Assembly (NCBI RefSeq): GCF_003994415.1
Contig: NZ_CP034689.1
Span: 4,960,001-5,024,000, forward strand
Length of the DNA stretch: 64,000 nt
Direction of reading: 5' to 3'
Origin: Achromobacter spanius
Lineage (GTDB): Bacteria; Pseudomonadota; Gammaproteobacteria; Burkholderiales; Burkholderiaceae_B
Shown: positions 58,807-64,000 of the stretch, in pieces
How the letters are laid out: each line of letters opens with the position of its first letter
Numbering within the stretch: the first letter of the stretch is position 1
Made by a program: the position numbers and the translations under genes
The notes under the pieces: model-generated
What the model was told of the DNA's origin: nothing
The model's database searches: none
Seen by the model: the letters and a program-made list of their open reading frames with translations, nothing else

Positions 58807-59817
58807 TCATCCGACCCGACGCCCCTCCACTGGATAGCCAGGATCGGTGTAGCCCGGCGTCGAGGCATGGCCGGGCGGCACCAGCGCATCGACGAAACGC
58901 TCGTCGTCCGCGGTGAGCTGCACCGTCAGGGCTTCGAGGTAGCTGTCCCACTGCGCCTCGGTACGGGGGCCGGCGATGGTGGAGCTGACCAGACGGTTGT
59001 TCAGCACCCAGGCCAGGGCGAAGGCGATCGAGGTCGTGTCGTGCTCGACAGCGCGTGCCGCGATGGCCTGGGCGACCTTCAGCGATTCAGGCCGCCACTC
59101 GGTCTGCTGCATGCGCTTGTCGCCACGGCCGGCACGGCTGTCGGATGGCGGCGGCGCGTCCACGGCGTACTTGCCCGAGAGCACGCCGCGCGCCAGCGGG
59201 CTGTAAGAAACGACACCCAGGCCGTAGTGGCCCGCGGCGGGCAATTGCTCGACTTCGGCCGTGCGATCGACGATGTTGTAGAGCGGCTCGCTGGCGACCG
59301 GACGGTCGATGCCGAGCTGGTCGGCGATGCGCGCCACTTCGGCAATGCGCCAGCCGCGGAAATTGGACAGGCCGAAGTACCGCACCTTGCCCTGGCGGAT
59401 CAGGTCGCCCACGGCGCGTACGCTTTCTTCGAGCGGCAGGCCCGGGATTGCGCGATGGAAATACAGCAGGTCGATGTAGTCGGAGCCCAAGCGCTTGAGG
59501 CTGGCCTCCACCGATTGGTAGATCCAGCGGCGCGACTGGCCTTGCTCGTTCGGGCCGGCCGTACCCGACGCCGGGAAGCCGAACTTGGTGGCGACCACCC
59601 AGCGGTCGCGGTCGTCGGCGATGGCGCGTCCGATGATCTCCTCGGAGCGGCCGGCGTGATAGACGTCCGCGGTATCGATGAAGTTGACGCCCTGGTCGCC
59701 CGCCTTGGCGATGATGCGCTGCGACGTGGCCTCATCGGTTTCGCCGCCGAACATCATTGCGCCCAGGCACAAGGGTGAGACCTTCAGGGCGCTTTGGCCC
59801 AGGTAACGGTAATCCAT
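58807..59817 (-). CDS. Aldo/keto reductase
   Basis: 336 residues with the AKR tetrad in DTADVYHAG, VVATKFG and LLYFHRA, the FGLSNFRGWRIAEV region and IAGPRTEAQWDSYL cofactor site. It groups with the Tas/YajO-like reductases and differs clearly from the AKR at 55512. It lies 22 bp after the SDR gene at 59840 in the same direction, forming a two-gene unit. Confidence 0.92.
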   Translation of the reverse strand: MDYRYLGQSALKVSPLCLGAMMFGGETDEATSQRIIAKAGDQGVNFIDTADVYHAGRSEEIIGRAIADDRDRWVVATKFGFPASGTAGPNEQGQSRRWIYQSVEASLKRLGSDYIDLLYFHRAIPGLPLEESVRAVGDLIRQGKVRYFGLSNFRGWRIAEVARIADQLGIDRPVASEPLYNIVDRTAEVEQLPAAGHYGLGVVSYSPLARGVLSGKYAVDAPPPSDSRAGRGDKRMQQTEWRPESLKVAQAIAARAVEHDTTSIAFALAWVLNNRLVSSTIAGPRTEAQWDSYLEALTVQLTADDERFVDALVPPGHASTPGYTDPGYPVEGRRVG

Positions 59818-59839
59818 GGTTCGATTGGCTCTCTCGTGA

Positions 59840-60577
59840 TCAATAGGCTTGGCTGGTCGGACGGAACAGCACTTCGTTGATGTCCACGTCCTCGGGCTGG
59901 CTCATCGCGAACGCGACGACGCGCGCGAACGATTCGGCCGGGATGGCCTGCTCGTAGGTCTTGCGCATGCCGGCGGCCACGTCCGAGTCGGTGATGCTGT
60001 CGATCAGCTCCGTAGCCACTGCGCCGGGCGAAACGATGGTGGTGCGGATGTTGTAGGGTTTGACCTCTTGGCGCAGGCCTTCGGAGATCACCCGCACCGC
60101 GTGCTTGGTGGCCGCATAGACCGTGCCGCCGGGGCCGACCTTGTGGCCGGCCACCGAGGCCACGTTGATGAAGTGCCCGCTCTTCTGGGCCTGCATCACC
60201 GGCAGCGCGGCGGCCACGCCGTACAGCACGCCCTTGATGTTCACGTCGATCATGCGGTCCCACTCGTCCACGTGGAGTTTTTCCAGCATCGCGCTGGGCA
60301 TCAGGCCCGCGTTGTTGAGCATCACGTCCACGCGGCCGTGGAGCTGCACTGCGCGATCGACGAGGCGCTGCACCTGCGCGCGGTCAGTCACGTCGGTCTG
60401 CACGACGGCCTGATCGTCCAGCTTGAGTTCGCGCGCCAATGCCTGCAACCTGTCGATTCGCCGCGCGCCCAAGACCAGCTTGGCCCCTTGCCGGGCCAGC
60501 AACCGGGCGGTGGCCTCGCCCAGGCCGCTGCTTGCGCCGGTGATGACGACTACCCTGCCTTCGATGTTCTGTGTCAT
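59840..60577 (-). CDS. SDR family oxidoreductase (YdfG-like)
   Basis: The 245-residue classical SDR has TGASSGLG, NNAG, catalytic Ser in NVASVAG, YAATK (Tyr, Lys) and SPGAVATEL. AAAGGAA lies 7 bases before ATG 60577, which gives the family N-terminus; a longer frame exists to 60613. It probably reduces small hydroxy-acid/aldehyde substrates with NADP(H). It is transcribed away from the operator-bearing intergenic region 60578-61143. Confidence 0.92.
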   Translation of the reverse strand: MTQNIEGRVVVITGASSGLGEATARLLARQGAKLVLGARRIDRLQALARELKLDDQAVVQTDVTDRAQVQRLVDRAVQLHGRVDVMLNNAGLMPSAMLEKLHVDEWDRMIDVNIKGVLYGVAAALPVMQAQKSGHFINVASVAGHKVGPGGTVYAATKHAVRVISEGLRQEVKPYNIRTTIVSPGAVATELIDSITDSDVAAGMRKTYEQAIPAESFARVVAFAMSQPEDVDINEVLFRPTSQAY

Positions 60578-60810
60578 GTGATTTTTTCCTTTCTGAAATA
60601 CGTTTTGCAGCACTGCGCGCGCAGCACCAAACCCATGCCTATAGACATTCCACTGGAGATGACCGATGGCAGTGCGCTCTCCAGCCGGGCGATGCTTCCA
60701 ATATCCAAGCGCAAGCGCCTAGCTTTCAACAGCTTCGCAGGCCTGCTTCCGATGGGTCAATTTGAATACGACTGCGCACATTGATAAATAGGCCTTTGAC
60801 GAATGTAGCC

Positions 60811-60825
60811 ATGAGCCGTTTTCAT
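60811..60825. promoter_or_regulatory. LysR-type operator site (iii)
   Basis: ATGAG-CCGTT-TTCAT has one mismatch to ATGAA-N5-TTCAT and is followed by AAACTGCAT. It lies in the 566-bp divergent gap between the SDR (60577) and exported cupin (61144) genes; that gap holds no gene. Confidence 0.5.
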
Positions 60826-60899
60826 AAAACTGCATATTGGCAGCTAAATTGACAGCAGTGTTACACCGCTATTCTTCGATCCTTCGCCACACTGGATTG

Positions 60900-60914
60900 A
60901 TGAAATTCCTTCAT
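60900..60914. promoter_or_regulatory. LysR-type operator site (iv)
   Basis: ATGAA-ATTCC-TTCAT is a perfect match to the motif, 89 bp after site (iii) and 230 bp before the exported cupin gene. Confidence 0.62.
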
Positions 60915-61143
60915 GGCCGCTTGCGGACTCACCCGCTTAATCCCACGGCAGGCCTCTGATACAAACATGGATCGGGCCGCCTTTTTGATGACGGGATACG
61001 TCTGTCATCCAGCCTCACCTTGCGATTACGCGTAGGCGAGTAACCAAAGCCGCCGCTCTTGCAGTGGGTTCCGCCGCCGAAAAACGGGTACACGGCGGGC
61101 AGTCCCCTGACCCTCCAACCTCAACCACCTCGCGGGGCAACCT

Positions 61144-61614
61144 ATGAAAAAGACGCTTGCAGCAATTTCCCTATTCGCACTCCTGGGCGCTGGCACTGTG
61201 CATGCACAGAACATCCAGATCACGCCCAACGGCACCAATCCGTCGAGCATCGGAGACAAGAAGTACTTCTCCGGCCACGCCGTCGTCGACCCGCTCTTTC
61301 CCGCTACCGCGGAGTCGCACGCCACGTTCGGCGAGGTGATCTTCGCACCGGGGGCACGCACGGCCTGGCACACCCATCCTGCCGGTCAGATGCTCATCGT
61401 CACCGGCGGCCAAGGCTGGGTCCAGCAGGAAGGCCAGGCGCGCCGCGTGATCAACTCTGGCGATGTGGTATGGATTCCGGCCGGCGTCAAGCACTGGCAC
61501 GGCGCGACCGACAAGACCGGCATGTCCCACATTGCTGTTTCCTATATGAAGGATGGCTCCAACGTCACCTGGCAAGAACTGGTCAGCGACAAGGACTACA
61601 GCGAGAAAAAGTAA
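61144..61614 (+). CDS. Exported cupin domain protein
   Basis: 156 residues with signal peptide (MKKTLAAISLFALLGAGTVHA-QN). Cupin motifs FAPGARTAWHTHPAGQMLIVTGGQGW and GDVVWIPAGVKHWHGA carry the metal ligands (His, His, Gln, His). It is a periplasmic paralogue of the cupin at 50155. It is the first gene of the unit that ends with the cytochrome P460-like gene, downstream of operators (iii) and (iv). GGGGCAACCT precedes the ATG. Confidence 0.9.
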   Translation: MKKTLAAISLFALLGAGTVHAQNIQITPNGTNPSSIGDKKYFSGHAVVDPLFPATAESHATFGEVIFAPGARTAWHTHPAGQMLIVTGGQGWVQQEGQARRVINSGDVVWIPAGVKHWHGATDKTGMSHIAVSYMKDGSNVTWQELVSDKDYSEKK

Positions 61615-61705
61615 GCCCGACCGCGGCTTGCATCCACGATGGGTTCGCCGCACGGGGCGTAAATGCCCCGCGGCGGGTTTCCCGCCATAAGACGAATGGA
61701 GCACT

Positions 61706-62299
61706 ATGGAACGCAAGTATTTGCTCGCTGGTCTACTGACTAGCGTCTTGGTTGGTCAGGGCGCACTGGCACAAGGCAATGATCGCGTCGATTTCCCTGC
61801 AAACTACCGGCAAGGCGTTCACTACGCCACCGTCGAGCGCGGCGGCATTCGCGAGGAAATCTTCACCAGCCGGAATGCCATCAGCGCCGCCAAGAGCGGC
61901 AAGCCCCTGCCCAGCGGCACGGTCATCACCATGGAGGACTACCGCGAAGGCAAGCTGTTTCGCTACATCGTCATGGAAAAGCGCATTGGTTGGGGTGAGC
62001 GTTACCCCGAGGCCACGCGCAATGGCGATTGGGAGTTCCAAGCGTTTCATCCCGACCGTACGGTGAATCGTTCCGAAAACGTGTCACGCTGCATGGGCTG
62101 CCACAAGGGGCAGGCCAGCCGGGACTATGTGTTCACGCTCGACCGCATCAAGAGCGCGGCGGTCCGCCAATTGGAGAACGCGCTGCACCAGGCGCTGGCC
62201 CCCAGTCCGACCCGTGGGCACGGGCCGATGCTGGATCATGAGGTGATCGGCATGCTGGCCGCATCCGGCAACGATACACCTGCGGCGGCGACGGAGTAA
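61706..62299 (+). CDS. Cytochrome P460-like c-type heme protein
   Basis: 197 residues: signal peptide (cleavage after GALA), a beta-rich P460 domain (VDFPANYRQGVHYATVERGGIREEIFTS; GTVITMEDYREGK; WEFQAFHPD) and one heme-binding motif C129-M-G-C132-H133. Cytochromes P460 oxidise hydroxylamine or, in cytochrome c'-beta, bind NO. The heme-crosslinking Lys of catalytic P460 cannot be assigned by reading. It is convergent with the LysR gene, and 92 bp after the cupin with a small hairpin GGGGC-GTAAAT-GCCCC in between. Confidence 0.87.
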   Translation: MERKYLLAGLLTSVLVGQGALAQGNDRVDFPANYRQGVHYATVERGGIREEIFTSRNAISAAKSGKPLPSGTVITMEDYREGKLFRYIVMEKRIGWGERYPEATRNGDWEFQAFHPDRTVNRSENVSRCMGCHKGQASRDYVFTLDRIKSAAVRQLENALHQALAPSPTRGHGPMLDHEVIGMLAASGNDTPAAATE

Positions 62300-62342
62300 G
62301 CGCCCCGTCCCCGCGAGAAACGCCTGGACAGGGAATGTCCGG

Positions 62343-63239
62343 TTAGGGCTGGTATCGCAGCGCTTCGGTCACCAGTTTCATCGCCTGCGATGGCTGCCGT
62401 CGGCTCGGGTAGTACAGATGGTAGCCCGACCACAAGGGACACCACTCCTCCAGAATGCGCACCAGGCGCCCCTTGGCGATGTGCGGCTGAGCCAGGATCT
62501 CCGGCACATAAGCCAGCCCCAGCCCGGCCAGCGCCCCGTCAAGCACTTCATAGATGCCGTTGAAGACCAGTTGCCCCTCGACACGGACGTTGAACTCCCG
62601 GCCGCCTTTTTTCTGGAATTCCCAGGCATAGAGGCCACCGTGCGTGGGCAGACGCAGGTTCACGCACCGATGATTGACCAGATCGTGCGGCGTCGCAGGC
62701 GGCGGATTCCTGGCGAAATACCCCTTTGTGCCGACCAGCGCAAAACGCTCGTCGGGACCGATCCGTACCGCGATCATGTCCTGCGCAAGTTGTTCGCCGA
62801 AGCGCACGCCCGCGTCGTAGCGATCGGCCGCGATGTCGGTGAGGCCGTAGTCGCAGATCAGTTCGATCTTGATATCCGGGTAGTCCACAAGAAATTTGGA
62901 CAGCTTGGGCCAGAGGATGGTCCTGATCGCATAGTCGGTCGCGGTGATGCGCACGGTCCCGGTCGGTTGGTCTCGGAATTCGCTCAATGCCTGGACCTGT
63001 GCGTCGATCTCGGCCATCTGGGGCGAGATGTTCTGGTACAGGCGTTCACCTGCCTCGGTCGGTGACACGTTGCGGGTCGTGCGCGTCAGAAGCCGAATCC
63101 CCAAGCTGCTTTCCAGTGTTCGGATGGTGTGGCTCAGCGCTGACTGCGAAACGCCCAACTGCGCTGCCGCCCGCGTGAAACTGCCCTCGCGGGCAACGGT
63201 CACGAATGCGAGAAGTCCGCTGTAGTTGTCACGGGACAT
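62343..63239 (-). CDS. LysR family transcriptional regulator
   Basis: 298 residues: N-terminal HTH (FVTVAREGSFTRAAAQLGVSQSALSHTIRTLESSLGIRLLTRTTRNV) and substrate-binding domain with TGTVRITATDYAIRTILWPKL and YDAGVRFGEQLAQDMIAVRI, as in the CrgA/DmlR/YafC subgroup. ATG 63239 lies 3 bp from an ATGAA-N5-TTCAT dyad (63242-63256). Because copies of the same dyad precede the surrounding oxidoreductase units, it is the likely regulator of the whole cluster. Confidence 0.93.
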   Translation of the reverse strand: MSRDNYSGLLAFVTVAREGSFTRAAAQLGVSQSALSHTIRTLESSLGIRLLTRTTRNVSPTEAGERLYQNISPQMAEIDAQVQALSEFRDQPTGTVRITATDYAIRTILWPKLSKFLVDYPDIKIELICDYGLTDIAADRYDAGVRFGEQLAQDMIAVRIGPDERFALVGTKGYFARNPPPATPHDLVNHRCVNLRLPTHGGLYAWEFQKKGGREFNVRVEGQLVFNGIYEVLDGALAGLGLAYVPEILAQPHIAKGRLVRILEEWCPLWSGYHLYYPSRRQPSQAMKLVTEALRYQP

Positions 63240-63241
63240 TC

Positions 63242-63256
63242 ATGAAACTCCTTCAT
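63242..63256. promoter_or_regulatory. LysR-type operator site (v)
   Basis: ATGAA-ACTCC-TTCAT followed by GGGTGCATGCCAATTT, nearly the same extended sequence as site (i). It lies between the LysR gene and the gene at 63455. Confidence 0.68.
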
Positions 63257-63454
63257 GGGTGCATGCCAATTTTACCAGCTTATCGGGTTTCCGCCTTTTT
63301 GCAACAATGTCAACAGCCAGCTTGCGTGCAGGATTTTCTGCTGTCAGACCTAGCCCCAACCCCACCATCGTCATCGCACCTTCGAACTGGGAAACCGCGC
63401 TCACGTCACGGAAGGGGATTGAAGATAACCGGCACTTCTTACCAAGGAAGATTT

Positions 63455-64000
63455 ATGCGTCCGAAAGTCATTTGCCACATGATCGGCTCCATTGATGGCC
63501 GGCTTTTGTCAGGCCGATGGACTCCGCTGCCTGAAGGCGCGCAGCCGAATACGATTCTCAAAATCTATGAAGACGCCGCCAACCGATTGGGAGGGCAAGG
63601 CTGGATCGTTGGCCGCAAGACGATGTCCGAGATGGTCGGTGCGCCCTCGCCCCAACTCCATGAAGCGCCCGCCACCACACTGACGCGCAGCCCCCATGTC
63701 GGAAACCGGCAGGAGCGCACTCTTGCTGTCGCGGTCGATCCCAGCGGCAAGCTCCACTATGGAGTGGACCATATCGGGACGGATCATCTGGTGGCGATCT
63801 TAGGCGAACACGTGACCGACGAGTACCTGGGCCAACTGCGCGCAGATGGCGTGTCTTATCTGTTCGCAGGTGCCCAGGGGCAAGATCTGGCTGCCGCGAT
63901 GGAAACGCTGGGCACCACGTTCGGCATCGACACGATCCTGCTGGAAGGCGGTGGCACCATCAACGGCGCTTTCCTCAAGGCCGACCTGATCGACGAGATC
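63455..64000 (+). CDS. RibD C-terminal/dihydrofolate-reductase-fold protein (3' end outside window)
   Basis: 182 codons run to the window edge. KVICHMIGSIDGRLLSGRW at the N-terminus, GGQGWIVGRKTMSEMVG, and GIDTILLEGGGTINGAFLKADLIDEI (the GGxxxN-like RibD motif) identify the RibD_C/DHFR-like fold. AAGGAA lies 6 bases before the ATG. Such stand-alone proteins use NADPH on unknown substrates. It may be the divergent partner controlled with the LysR gene. Confidence 0.88.
   Translation, partial: MRPKVICHMIGSIDGRLLSGRWTPLPEGAQPNTILKIYEDAANRLGGQGWIVGRKTMSEMVGAPSPQLHEAPATTLTRSPHVGNRQERTLAVAVDPSGKLHYGVDHIGTDHLVAILGEHVTDEYLGQLRADGVSYLFAGAQGQDLAAAMETLGTTFGIDTILLEGGGTINGAFLKADLIDEI

Noticed and set aside
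57422..58837. 471-codon open frame on the plus strand
   Set aside because: It is antisense to the zinc alcohol dehydrogenase gene; its composition is typical of a high-GC shadow.

Overview
The window looks like a chromosomal accessory region of a beta-proteobacterium of the family Alcaligenaceae (Achromobacter/Bordetella type). I infer this from the high GC content, five separate Bug/TctC-type periplasmic solute receptors (an expansion typical of those genera), several CaiB/BaiF CoA-transferases, and beta-proteobacterial catabolic gene types. No rRNA, tRNA or CRISPR array was seen.

Region 1 (1-17.5 kb) is a coenzyme-A-dependent catabolic island. It holds three CoA-transferases, an acyl-CoA dehydrogenase, two crotonase-fold enzymes, a MaoC-type hydratase, a thiolase-fold protein without the nucleophilic Cys next to a DUF35 protein (the Ltp2-type aldolase arrangement), a 2,4-dienoyl-CoA-reductase-like SDR, a quinone-oxidoreductase-like MDR enzyme, a DUF2889 protein and four periplasmic receptors. 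A single PAS/AAA+/Fis enhancer-binding protein lies in the middle. By eye I find seven -24/-12 (sigma-54) promoters, all with GG-N10-GC spacing, in front of the transcription units, so the island looks like one sigma-54 regulon for an unidentified acid.

Region 2 (17.5-22.6 kb) is genomic scar tissue. It contains an alcohol dehydrogenase fragment fused to the first copy of a duplicated segment (lysR 3' end plus a dead SRAP/YedK gene), mntP with a yybP-ykoY manganese riboswitch, and an IS256-family relic interrupted by an IS110-family fragment.

Region 3 (22.6-40 kb) encodes phthalate catabolism: phthalate 4,5-dioxygenase oxygenase and reductase (pht3, pht2), cis-dihydrodiol dehydrogenase (pht4), 4,5-dihydroxyphthalate decarboxylase (pht5), then protocatechuate 3,4-dioxygenase (pcaHG), pcaB and pcaC, with a divergent pcaQ-like LysR gene. 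A plus-strand operon (aldehyde dehydrogenase, cupin, Bug receptor, benzoylformate-decarboxylase-like ThDP enzyme) may supply phthalate from an aryl-glyoxylate. A MarR gene and five copies of the palindrome TTAGA-N2-TCTAA, three of them set between -35 and -10, tie these units together. pcaD is not in the window.

Region 4 (40-50 kb) has an alpha/beta hydrolase with an Asp nucleophile divergent from an ArsR regulator across a palindrome, an NtrC-type two-component system divergent from tctBA (which has no tctC beside it), an unknown protein, a putative Na+/H+ antiporter and an IS30-family remnant.

Region 5 (50-64 kb) is a cluster of small oxidoreductases and cupins: three cupin or carboxymuconolactone-decarboxylase-fold proteins, a DHA2 efflux pump, two SDRs, a flavodoxin-fold quinone reductase, two aldo/keto reductases, a zinc alcohol dehydrogenase, a cyclophilin-like protein, DUF2255, GFA-family and cytochrome P460 proteins, and a LysR regulator. 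Five copies of ATGAA-N5-TTCAT (one with a single mismatch) lie in its intergenic regions and are probably the LysR operators. The window ends inside a RibD/DHFR-fold reductase gene.
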